Below, piece by piece: positions 1 through 10,117 of a DNA stretch of 64,000 nt. The number at the start of each line of letters is the position of its first letter. Positions within the stretch are counted from its first letter, which is position 1. The notes beneath the pieces were generated by a model. The model ran no database searches and was not told where the DNA came from. It saw only the letters and a program-made list of their open reading frames with translations. Where the stretch lies: NCBI GenBank assembly GCA_025642075.2, contig JAODUO010000053.1, positions 1,078,501-1,142,500 on the forward strand, given 5' to 3'. The position numbers and the translations under genes are program-made. The stretch is from Ridgeia piscesae (taxonomy: Eukaryota > Annelida > Polychaeta > Sabellida > Siboglinidae).

Positions 1-123
1 TTGTCTTAGTATTTCTGACTTGTTTTATTGATAAAACTTGTAAAGCACCTTTGAGCAGTTTAGGCTGAAAAGAGAAATGTTCATATTGTATTATTATTAA
101 ACTGCTTTTGTCTGTGTCGTCAG

Positions 124-495
124 AGTCGAAGGAAGACCCGGAGAAGCAGATGAAGCGGAGTCGGTCGGCCGTCATCCAGATCAGTGAGGAGCAGGCGGAG
201 GAGCTGTGTAAGACTGTACCCAACGAGACGATGTCCGTCTCGGAGAAGATCCTCATCGAGTCGGCCGCCGAGAAGGGCCGCGTGAGCATCGTGAAGGAGG
301 AGGCGGTGTTTGTGGCGAAGGACGGCAAGTACCCGAACCAGTGCTCCAACTGTCCGAAGAGCTTCAAGAAGCCGAGCGATCTCGTGAGACACATCCGCAT
401 ACACACCGGCGAGAAGCCGTTTGTCTGCGATAAGTGTCACCGCACCTTTACAGTTAAGTCGACACTCGACAGTCACCTGAAAACCCACGCGCCAG
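124..495 (+). CDS. ZNF236: C2H2 zinc-finger protein, ZNF236-like: exon with fingers 1-2 of this window (gene 5' part is off the left edge)
   Basis: Internal coding exon of a multi-zinc-finger, presumably nuclear, DNA-binding protein. A pyrimidine-rich tract ending in CAG at 121-123 is the acceptor, and GTGAGT at 496 is the donor. The first codon is split: its first base lies in an upstream exon outside the window. The exon opens with a charged, Glu/Lys-rich stretch, then two C-x2-C-x12-H-x3-H fingers at 342-404 and 426-488, joined by a canonical HTGEKPF linker. The last base is the first base of a Gly codon completed by the exon at 901, which recreates a linker into the third finger. Third-position GC is high, as in the other exons and unlike the introns. 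Family assignment rests on the overall layout (four fingers, Q/N-rich linker, acidic block, four terminal fingers), not on an alignment; another large C2H2 family is possible. Confidence 0.88.
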
Positions 496-900
496 GTGAG
501 TGGATGGACACAGTGTATGAACTGAAACGTTAAAGCAAAGGTGTCAGCTTCCAGATTGTATTTAACAAATTTAGTATTAAATTCTTATGGCCATGTTGAA
601 GGTAGTCACTTAGAGAAGGTCTCGTAAGTTTGCAAAGTCCCAAAATACATTAAGCATTAGTTGCCACCATACGTCACAGGGAAATACATTTATAGATTTG
701 TGCCATCTAGCAAGTGAAACATGCATTAATGGAAATTGATGGTAATAGCACTTTTGGAGCACCACACGTATTGGTGGAGAAAGATGAGCCAGTACTAAAG
801 GCATGACAGTATTTTGTATACAAAACAATGTCGATTTATTGTGTACTACTTTGTTGATCATTTCTTCATATAACATGTTACATGTTGTTTTCTCGTTCAG
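496..900 (+). other. Short intron of the zinc-finger gene
   Basis: Phase-1 intron of 405 bp running from GTGAGT to TTCTCGTTCAG. It is AT-rich with several stop codons in the exon frame. I see no repeat or RNA gene in it. Confidence 0.85.
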
Positions 901-1934
901 GAGAGAAGACGTTCCACTGTCACGTGTGTAGCTCGGCCTTCTCTACCAAGGGCAGTCTGAAGGTGCACATGCGCCTACACACGGGCGCCAAGCCCTTCAA
1001 GTGTCCCCACTGCAGCCAGCGGTTCAGGACATCCGGCCACCGCAAGAGCCACATCATGCAGCATCTGAAGCCAACCGCGCCGAAGAAACACCGCAAGTCT
1101 CACCGGAACCCTGTCGCCTCCGACGTCGTCCAGCAGATGCTGCAGTCCGACACTCAGGGTGACCAGGTCGTCGCCAACGGCAACCAGGTCATCAACCTCG
1201 TGCAGAACCAGAACGTGCTTCCCGTGTCGCTGTCGATCACCGACTCGTTCGGCAATGTGACGGACAGTGGAGTGACCGCTCAACTCCTGCAGGGTCTGGA
1301 GGGCGTACAGCTGCAGCTGTCTGCCAATATTGGACAGAGCATCCAGATCACTGGGCTGGAGCCGAGCTCCATGCTCCAGACGGTACAGATCGACGCCGGC
1401 CTGCTCCAGCAGCTGCAACAACAGGGTAACATAAATCTCACCATCAACCCCAATCTCATCAGTGCCCCCACGGTCCAGGCGGCGGATCCGAACCTTGTAC
1501 AGAACATCCAGCAGGCAGCGTCCATCTCGGACACGGTCAACCCCAATGTCGTTATACAGTCGTTTGCCGTGGCGCCCGGTCAGTCCATCATGACTGCTGC
1601 CACGGACAACGGACAGGTGATGGATGTGGCTGGGAATGTGACGAGTGTCCACCAGGAGGTGATGGACAATGGTCAGGCGCTAGCCATGGACGGGATGATG
1701 ATGGTGAAGTCGCAGGAAGACGGCGACGAGGAAGAGAGCAGTGGTCAGGAGGACGAGGACGAGGAGGATGAGGTGCCTGAGGGAGTCAGTGAGGACCTGC
1801 AAGGGTTTGACGAAGGACCGTTGGACGCGAATGGACTGAAGCCGGACGAACAGCAGCAGGCGCTGCAGCTGTTGCAGCAACACACGTCTCACCGAATGGA
1901 CCTGACAGACCCCGGCCGCACACACGTCTGTCCC
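901..1934 (+). CDS. ZNF236: ZNF236-like gene: large exon with fingers 3-4, Gln/Asn-rich linker, acidic block and first half of finger 5
   Basis: The acceptor TTCTCGTTCAG ends at 900, and CCC|GTAAGT gives the donor at 1935 (phase 0). Fingers lie at 918-980 (finger 3) and 1002-1064 (finger 4), both C-x2-C-x12-H-x3-H. A basic patch follows, then a linker of about 285 residues rich in Gln, Asn, Leu, Ile and Val, low in charge, with repeated LLQ, IQ and VQ-type runs, as in Gln-rich activation domains. An almost purely Glu/Asp stretch lies near 1711-1782. The exon stops inside a finger: its last residues are His-Val-Cys-Pro, and the next exon starts Met-Cys, so the first zinc-binding Cys pair of finger 5 is formed only after splicing. 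Reading on past 1934 runs into CT-rich intron, so an open frame to 2204 is artefactual. A role in transcription is inferred from domain content. Confidence 0.92.
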
Positions 1935-1984
1935 GTAAGTCTCTCTTTACAGTCTCTGTCTCTCACCTCACACGTCTGTGCTTT

Positions 1985-2190
1985 TTATCTACAATCTCTC
2001 TCTGTCTCTTTCTCTATCCCTTCCTCCCTCACTCCATCCTTCCCTCACTCCATCCCTCCCTCCATCTGTCCCTCCATCCCTCCCTTCTTCCTCTCTCTTT
2101 CTCCCTCGTTGTCCCTCTATGTCTCTCTCCTCTCTTCCTTCATCCACCTCCCTCCCTCTCCCTCCCTCCCTCTCTATGTCCCTGTCTTTG
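1985..2190 (+). repeat. CT-rich low-complexity tract (C/T minisatellite)
   Basis: Only about 50 bp into the intron the plus strand becomes almost pure pyrimidine, with irregular CCCTCACTCCATCCTT-like and CCCTCC-like units. Two long open frames across it are composition artefacts. It resembles, but is not in phase with, the larger pyrimidine satellite downstream. Confidence 0.85.
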
Positions 2191-2604
2191 CCCTTCAACA
2201 CTGATGCGTAACAGTTTCCACCTACAGTTTGGTAGAAAACGAGTCATTGTCACATGTATCCATTCTTGTCTTTTTTCAGAAAAAAAGATTATCATCTTAT
2301 TTGGGCAAAGTTCAGCGTTATCTCTCCGAGTTAGATACAACTTTCACAAATGCACTCTAGTAAACAAAGTGTGCTTCCACACATGCAAACATTATCATCA
2401 TGTCAACTGAGCATCTTGGGCCACATGTTGGTAGTGTGTGTAATAGTGCTGGACATTGACTACTACTTTGTGCCACATACACCTTGTGTAGGTTACTTGT
2501 GTAATGAGGTCATGGGTACAGGCAGCATGAGAAGTTGATGATCTTATCAGATTTCTTTAAAAAAAACAATCATGTTTTCCTTTGCTGTAGTTCATGGCAG
2601 TGTG

Positions 2605-5600
2605 CCACCACCCCTTCTCCCTCACCTTCAGCCTCCGTCTCCCCTTCCCTTGTCACCTCATTATCTGCCTTTCCTCCCCTCACTCTCTGTGTCTCCACCT
2701 ACCTCCACCCCTTCCCTGTCTCATTCTCTGCCTTCCTCTCCTCCCCTCACTCTCTGTGTCTCCCTCTATCTCCACCTCCTTCCCTGTCTCATTCTCTGCC
2801 TTCCTCTCCTCCCTTCACTCTCTGTGTCTCCCTCTATCTCCACCTCCTTCCCTGTCTCATTTTCTGCCTTCCTCTCCTCCCCTCACTCTCTGTGTCTCCC
2901 TCTATCTCCACCTCCTTCCCTGTCTCATTTTCTGCCTTCCTCTCCTCTCCTCACTCTCTGTGTCTCCCTCTATCTCCACCTCCTTCCCTGTCTCATTCTC
3001 TGCCTTCCTCTCCTCCCCTCACTCTCTGTGTCTCCCTCTATCTCCACCTCCTTCCCTGTCTCATTCTCTGCTTTCCTCTCCTCCCCTCACTGTCTGTGTC
3101 TCCCTCTATCTCCACCTCCTTCCCTGTCTCATTCTCTGCCTTCCTCTCCTCCCCTCACTCTCTGTGTCTCCCTCTATCTCCACCTCCTTCCCTGTCTCAT
3201 TCTCTGCCTTCCTCTCCTCCCTCACTCTCTGTGTCTCCCTCTATCTCCACCTCCTTCCCTGTCTATTCTCTGCCTTCCTCTCCTCCCTCACTCTCTGTCT
3301 CCCTCTATCTCCACCTCCTTCCCTGTCTTATTTCTGCCTTCCTCTCCTCCCTCACTCTTGTGTCTCCCTCTATCTCCACCTCCTTCCTGTCTCATTCTCT
3401 GCCTTCCTCTCCTCCCTCACTCTCTGTCTCCCTCTATCTCCACCTCCTTCCCTGTCTATTTCTGCCTTCCTCTCCCTCCTCTCTGTGTCTCCCTCTATCT
3501 CCACCTCCTTCCCTGTCTCATTCTCTGCCTTCTCCCTCACCTTCACCTCTGTCTCCCCTTCCCTTGTCCCTCTATTCTCTGCCTTCCTCTCCTCCTCACT
3601 CTCTGTGTCTCCCTCTATCTCCACCTCCTTCCCTGTCTCATTCTCTGCCTTCCTCTCCTCCCCTCACTCTCTGTGTCTCCCTCTATCTCCACCTCCTTCC
3701 CTGTCTCATTCTCTGCCTTCCTCTCCTCCCTTCACTCTCTGTGTCTCCCTCTATCTCCACCTCCTTCCCTGTCTCATTCTCTGCCTTCCTCTCCTCCCTC
3801 ACTCTCTGTGTCTCCCTCTATCTCCACCTCCTTCCCTGTCTCATTCTCTGCCTTCCTCTCCTCCCTCACTCTCTGTGTCTCCCTCTATCTCCACCTCCTT
3901 CCCTGTCTCATTCTCTGCCTTCCTCTCCTCCCCTCACTCTCTGTGTCTCCCTCTATCTCCACCTCCTTCCCTGTCTCATTCTCTGCCTTCCTCTCCTCCC
4001 CTCACTCTCTGTGTCTCCCTCTATCTCCACCTCCTTCCCTGTCTCATTCTCTGCCTTCCTCTCCTCCCCTACTCTCTGTGTCTCCCTCTATCTCCACCTC
4101 CTTCCCTGTCTCATTCTCTGCCTTCCTCTCCTCCCTCACTCTCTGTGTCTCCCTCTATCTCCACCTCCTTCCCTGTCTCATTCTCTGCCTTCCTCTCCTC
4201 CCCTCACTCTCTGTGTCTCCCTCTATCTCCACCTCCTTCCCTGTCTCATTCTCTGCCTTCCTCTCCTCCCCTCACTCTCTGTGTCTCCCTCTATCTCCAC
4301 CTCCTTCCCTGTCTCATTCTCTGCCTTCCTCTCCTCCCTCACTCTCTGTGTCTCCCTCTATCTCCACCTCCTTCCCTGTCTCATTCTCTGCCTTCCTCTC
4401 CTCCCTCACTCTCTGTGTCTCCCTCTATCTCCACCTCCTTCCCTGTCTCATTCTCTGCCTTCCTCTCCTCCCTCACTCTCTGTGTCTCCCTCTATCTCCA
4501 CCTCCTTCCCTGTCTATTCTCTGCCTTCCTCTCCTCCCTCACTCTCTGTGTCTCCCTCTATCTCCACCTCCTTCCCTGTCTCATTCTCTGCCTTCCTCTC
4601 CTCCCTTCACTCTCTGTGTCTCCCTCTATCTCCACCTCCTTCCCTGTCTCATTCTCTGCCTTCCTCTCCTCCCTTCACTCTCTGTGTCTCCCTCTATCTC
4701 CACCTCCTTCCCTGTCTCATTCTCTGCCTTCCTCTCCTCCCTCACTCTCTGTGTCTCCCTCTATCTCCACCTCCTTCCCTGTCTCATTCTCTGCCTTCCT
4801 CTCCTCCCTCACTCTCTGTGTCTCCCTCTATCTCCACCTCCTTCCCTGTCTCATTCTCTGCCTTCCTCTCCTCCTCACTCTCTGTGTCTCCCTCTATCTC
4901 CACCTCCTTCCCTGTCTCATTCTCTGCCTTCCTCTCCTCCCTCACTCTCTGTGTCTCCCTCTATCTCCACCTCCTTCCCTGTCTCATTCTCTGCCTTCCT
5001 CTCCTCCCCTCACTCTCTGTGTCTCCCTCTATCTCCACCTCCTTCCCTGTCTCATTCTCTGCCTTCCTCTCCTCCCCTCACTCTCTGTGTCTCCCTCTAT
5101 CTCCACCTCCTTCCCTGTCTCATTCTCTGCCTTCCTCTCCTCCCTCACTCTCTGTGTCTCCCTCTATCTCCACCTCCTTCCCTGTCTCATTCTCTGCCTT
5201 CCTCTCCTCCCTCACTCTCTGTGTCTCCCTCTATCTCCACCTCCTTCCCTGTCTCATTCTCTGCCTTCCTCTCCTCCCTCACTCTCTGTGTCTCCCTCTA
5301 TCTCCACCTCCTTCCCTGTCTCATTCTCTGCCTTCCTCTCCTCCCCTCACTCTCTGTGTCTCCCTCTATCTCCACCTCCTTCCCTGTCTTATTCTCTGCC
5401 TTCCTCTCCTCCCTCACTCTCTGTGTCTCCCTCTATCTCCACCTCCTTCTCTGTCTCATTCTCTGCCTTCCTCTCCTCCCTCACTCTCTGTGTCTCCCTC
5501 TATCTCCACCTCCTTCCCTGTCTTATTCTCTGCCTTCCTCTCCTCCCTCACTCTCTGTGTCTCCCTCTATCTCCACCTCCTTCCCTGTCTCATTCTCTGC

Positions 5601-7644
5601 CTTCCTCTCCTCCCTCACTCTCTGTGTCTCCCTCTATCTCCACCTCCTTCCCTGTCTCATTCTCTGCCTTCCTCTCCTCCCTCACTCTCTGTGTCTCCCT
5701 CTATCTCCACCTCCTTCCCTGTCTCATTCTCTGCCTTCCTCTCCTCCCCTCACTCTCTGTGTCTCCCTCTATCTCCACCTCCTTCCCTGTCTCATTCTCT
5801 GCCTTCCTCTCCCCCTCACTCTCTGTGTCTCCCTCTATCTCCACCTCCTTCCCTGTCTCATTCTCTGCCTTCCTCTCCTCCCCTCACTCTCTGTGTCTCC
5901 CTCTATCTCCACCTCCTTCCCTGTCTCATTCTCTGCCTTCCTCTCCTCCCTCACTCTCTGTGTCTCCCTCTATCTCCACCTCCTTCCCTGTCTCATTCTC
6001 TGCCTTCCTCTCCCCCTCACTCTCTGTGTCTCCCTCTATCTCCACCTCCTTCCCTGTCTATTCTCTGCCTTCCTCTCCTCCCCTCACTCTCTGTGTCTCC
6101 CTCTATCTCCACCTCCTTCCCTGTCTCATTCTCTGCCTTCCTCTCCTCCCCTCACTCTCTGTGTCTCCCTCTATCTCCACCTCCTTCCCTGTCTTATTCT
6201 CTGCCTTCCTCTCCTCCCCTCACTCTCTGTGTCTCCCTCTATCTCCACCTCCTTCTCTGTCTCATTCTCTGCCTTCCTCTCCTCCCCTCACTCTCTGTGT
6301 CTCCCTCTATCTCCACCTCCTTCCCTGTCTTATTCTCTGCCTTCCTCTCCTCCCCTCACTCTCTGTGTCTCCCTCTATCTCCACCTCCTTCTCTGTCTCA
6401 TTCTCTGCCTTCCTCTCCTCCCTCACTCTCTGTCTCCCTCTATCTCCACCTCCTTCCCTGTCTTATTCTCTGCCTTCCTCTCCTCCCCTCACTCTCTGTG
6501 TCTCCCTCTATCTCCACCTCCTTCCTGTCTCATTCTCTGCCTTCCTCTCCTCCCTCACTCTCTGTGTCTCCCTCTATCTCCACCTCCTTCCCTGTCTCAT
6601 TCTCTGCCTTCCTCTCCTCCCTCACTCTCTGTGTCTCCCTCTATCTCCACCTCCTTCCCTGTCTCATTCTCTGCCTTCCTCTCCTCCCTCACTCTCTGTG
6701 TCTCCCTCTATCTCCACCTCCTTCCCTGTCTCATTCTCTGCCTTCCTCTCCTCCCTCACTCTCTGTGTCTCCCTCTATCTCCACCTCCTTCCCTGTCTCA
6801 TTCTCTGCCTTCCTCTCCTCCCTCACTCTCTGTGTCTCCCTCTATCTCCACCTCCTTCCCTGTCTCATTCTCTGCCTTCCTCTCCTCCCTCACTCTCTGT
6901 GTCTCCCTCTATCTCCACCTCCTTCCCTGTCTCATTCTCTGCCTTCCTCTCCTCCCTTCACTCTCTGTGTCTCCCTCTATCTCCACCTCCTTCCCTGTCT
7001 CATTCTCTGCCTTCCTCTCCTCCCTCACTCTCTGTGTCTCCCTCTATCTCCACCCCTTCCCTGTCTCATTCTCTGCCTTCCTCTCCTCACTCTGTTCTCC
7101 TCTATTCACCCTCCCTGTCTATTCTCTGTCCTCTCCTCCTCACTCTTGTGTCTCCTCTATCTCCACCTCCTTCCCTGTCTCATTCTCTGCCTTCCTCTCC
7201 TCCCCTCACTCTCTGTGTCTCCCTCTATCTCCACCTCCTTCCCTGTCTTATTCTCTGCCTTCCTCTCCTCCCCTCACTCTCTGTGTCTCCCTCTATCTCC
7301 ACCTCCTTCTCTGTCTCATTCTCTGCCTTCCTCTCCTCCCCTCACTCTCTGTGTCTCCCTCTATCTCCACCTCCTTCCCTGTCTCATTCTCTGCCTTCCT
7401 CTCCTCCCCTCACTCTCTGTGTCTCCCTCTATCTCCACCTCCTTCACTGTCTCATTCTCTGCCTTCCTCTCCTCCCTCACTCTCTGTGTCTCCCTCTATC
7501 TCCACCTCCTTCCCTGTCTCATTCTCTGCCTTCCTCTCCTCCCCATCACTCTCTGTGTCTCCCTCTATCTCCACCTCCTTCCCTGTCTCATTCTCTGCCT
7601 TCCTCTCCTCCCTCACTCTCTGTGTCTCCCTCTATCTCCACCTC
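2605..7644 (+). repeat. Polypyrimidine satellite: about 76 copies of a 65/66-bp unit in an intron
   Basis: Tandem array whose unit includes CTCTGTGTCTCCCTCTATCT, then CCACCTCCTTCCCTGTCTCA, then TTCTCTGCCTTCCTCTCCTC and a variable CCTCA, CCCTCA or CCTTCA end. That end makes units 65 or 66 bp long. The plus (sense) strand is almost pure C/T and lacks stop codons, so all three plus frames stay open for about 1,700 codons; 65-bp units rotate the frame, so the same peptide phrases recur in all three frames. This is not a gene. Units at 3200-3600 and 7080-7160 are degenerate with many one-base deletions, while most others are nearly identical. The array ends abruptly at 7644 in unique AT-rich DNA. 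Confidence 0.97.
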
Positions 7645-7751
7645 AACCCAATTATTCATATGCTATAAACAATATATAACACATTTTCCAATTATGTGTT
7701 AACTTTATGAAGCAGAATAAAATGTTCAGTTCAACAGTTCATTCTTTACAG

Positions 7752-7889
7752 AACGTACTGTGCTCTTGCTCAAGTCTCTGAACAACGAGCTGAGATCATT
7801 CCAAGGAAAGTTGTAACCCAACTGATGTCTATAGTGTCTGAATGCTGCCATCATGGCATCACATCTAAGACCACTGTTGTGTAAATAAA
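7752..7889 (+). other. Possible cryptic terminal exon after the pyrimidine satellite
   Basis: TTCATTCTTTACAG ends at 7751. It is followed by a 63-nt open stretch (7754-7816, preceded by a two-base split codon) with coding-like codons for a short Leu/Lys/Glu-containing tail ending in TAA. AATAAA follows at 7884-7889. Together this looks like acceptor, last coding exon and poly(A) signal. The phase (two bases needed) fits joining from the exon ending at 495, not from the one ending at 1934, where it would read to a stop after about nine codons. The minus strand is also open here (7726-7926). The peptide is not recognised and chance is a real possibility. Confidence 0.25.
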
Positions 7890-8485
7890 CAGTTTCCTGC
7901 CAAACAAATGCCAAAAACAACAGCAAATGGTTTATTAAAATGTTTTTGGTGTTTGGGTAGTTATTACATTATAACAGATACTGTTTGTGATAGATAATAT
8001 AATTTTATTAATGTGAACTCTCCTCCACTACCAAAAGGTATTGGGATAAATTGCTAACGGTAACTGTCAAGAGGGTCACGGTTTAAATTATCTTTGTGCT
8101 ATTTTAAAGCTTCTCCAATTTTATTTATTCCACGTTGCTTCACTTAGTGAGTTGTATTAAACTAAGACCTGCTTATAGAGAGAAGTGAACACATACATTA
8201 CGTTTTAACTCTTCCTAAATTTTACTTTTAATATAGGACACGACGTAAATTGTTTTGTGGGTTTACCTTAAATGTAGAGATTGAGGTCACCATTCATATA
8301 AAAGAAATATATATAGTGCAGTCGTTTTTCTCTAAATCACTAGATTCATTCTAAGCCATAACACATGACACAAATATATATCCTTGTACAGTTGTATAGA
8401 AAATAGAAAAAAACATTTAAATCCAAATTATGTTGCTATGGCAAAGATGACCACCACCTGAGCCAAATGAAACTATGAAACTAGC

Positions 8486-8500
8486 CCTGCCTTCTGGTGG
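8486..8500 (-). promoter_or_regulatory. CTCF-like motif (13/15)
   Basis: The minus strand reads CCACCAGAAGGCAGG against the core CCASYAGRKGGCRSY, with two mismatches. It lies 14 bp from a better match in the same orientation at 8515-8529. Confidence 0.25.
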
Positions 8501-8514
8501 AAACATCCCTCACT

Positions 8515-8529
8515 GGTGCCATCTTGTGG
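8515..8529 (-). promoter_or_regulatory. CTCF-like motif (14/15)
   Basis: The minus strand reads CCACAAGATGGCACC, one mismatch (A at the Y position) from CCASYAGRKGGCRSY. The AAGATGGC core is also a YY1-type site. Confidence 0.35.
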
Positions 8530-8912
8530 ACATCCCACTAACTACATTGTGGCTCTGTGAAAATTACACGAATGAACAGGCATCATGGCAATTGCTGCAT
8601 GGTCGGCCCGAGGATTTGAGTTCATTTCAGATTGGCTAAATAGGTCTGTTTGACCATGAAAACACTTTGTATGGCCCAGATGGATGGATACTTTACCATG
8701 CAAGATCTTAGTTTTACCTTTTTACCATTTTCCTAATCCCATCTGTCCTCTGATCTAGTACAACCTGGGCCCCTCCCCAGGGTCTCTTGACAAAGAAGAA
8801 ACACTAGTGCAAATCATTAGACACATCATCAGGAATGAAAGCACGCAGCATCTCTCGCAATAGTGACGGATGACGCCCGTGACAGTAAAGCCCATTAGCT
8901 TTAAGCCAGAGC

Positions 8913-8927
8913 TCACCAGGTGGCTCC
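8913..8927 (+). promoter_or_regulatory. CTCF-like motif (13/15)
   Basis: TCACCAGGTGGCTCC has two mismatches to CCASYAGRKGGCRSY. It is a weaker member of the motif cluster in this intron. Confidence 0.22.
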
Positions 8928-9135
8928 ACTAGACCCGGCGTGATTCACTGGGGACGGGAGCGTGCACTTGATGCAGTGATGTATGTGAGGTGACAGAACA
9001 GATTTGTGAGAGAAAGATTCATGGAGAGGGTGAGGCAGGCGGACCATGCAGCTGAGTCTCACTGCCTTTGTCTGTCTGGCCACTAGCAGTGATGTCATCA
9101 TTATGATGTCTTCTGCTGCCAATGGCCGGCACAGA

Positions 9136-9198
9136 TGTGTAGTTTGCAATGCCGAATACAGCTCCTACTCAGTCATGCAAGTGTGCATTCGCAAACAC
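9136..9198 (+). pseudogene. Degenerate C2H2-like zinc finger in the intron
   Basis: The plus frame gives C-x2-C-x12-C-x3-H, with aromatic Tyr at the usual Phe position and a Met-Gln-Val-Cys-Ile-Arg-Lys-His end that looks like a finger helix whose first zinc His became Cys. The open frame runs about 9046-9237. CACAG|A upstream and CAC|GTACGC downstream could serve as weak splice sites, but the phase does not fit insertion between the exons ending at 1934 and starting at 15848, whose direct junction makes a perfect finger. It is either a relic or duplicated finger exon, part of an unrecognised nested gene, or chance. Confidence 0.3.
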
Positions 9199-10102
9199 GT
9201 ACGCTGCCTGACTGCGTCGCTAAACTCCCATCACTAGATGAATCAGTCAGTGTTGACAGATGTGTTCTGTGTTCGGATTTTTTGTGATGCGGGTTTCGTC
9301 AGACACTGAGTGGAAAGTCGTAAATGAGTCAGGTTTCGTCGAGTGGGATCACACTTAATAGGACAGCGATCCTAGGGATAAATCAGTCGTTTACACCACT
9401 TGGTTGGTCGGCCAGTGCACGGGCACATGTGGTCAGTCCAGTCTACGGGTGCATTCGTACAATAACATGATCGTAAAGTATCACCATAACTGGCACGATG
9501 GCAGAAGAGTGAAAGAAGATCGCCACGGCAACTGATGAGAGAGCTTGACGGATGATGCGGTATTAGCGCTGTGTCAGAGACGGATGGGGGATGCTCTGGT
9601 GGAAGCTGTCAGACAACTGTAGACTGATCTGACGGCCAGCTACATTCGTCCTGTCTCCATCCCCCATCAACATCGCCTGCGTCATCATCATCACTCTTAC
9701 GAGCCGCACTATATTGCACGCATGTCAAGAACCCCAATGAAGCTGTCGGAACATGGCTGATGTCTGCCAGTCTATTAATGTGCGGTCACCCAATTCAGTG
9801 GGGTCACAAGCTTGATATGTCTCGATGTTATTCCGAGTATTGTAGATGAAATTGTACCGTTGTTTGATTTAGCAGACAGGATAGGTTGTCATGCCTTGAC
9901 AAAGTAGTGTTATGTTACACAATGAGTTTCACTGTGTGTTTGGGTATGAATGTGACAGGCGTTGTTTACTTGATCACTGTCAACAACCTTCAGTTATGAC
10001 TTTTGTATCTTTGACGCTTCTTTCATAATCTGCATTGATATCATACGAAACACCTAACTAATGCCTGTCTCATCACTCCGTTTATATCTAGTTCTGTATT
10101 TG

Positions 10103-10117
10103 ACAGCAGATGGCACT
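10103..10117 (+). promoter_or_regulatory. CTCF-like motif (14/15)
   Basis: ACAGCAGATGGCACT matches CCASYAGRKGGCRSY except at the first base. Confidence 0.35.

Noticed and set aside
975..1925. Minus-strand open frames of 80-225 codons opposite the zinc-finger exon
   Set aside because: Shadows of the GC-rich coding exon; the plus frame has clear zinc fingers and splice sites.
2535..7702. Three overlapping open frames of about 1,700 codons, Ser/Pro/Leu-rich
   Set aside because: All three sense frames are open for the same stretch because the C/T-only repeat unit contains no stop codon; 65-bp units rotate the frame. No coding signal.
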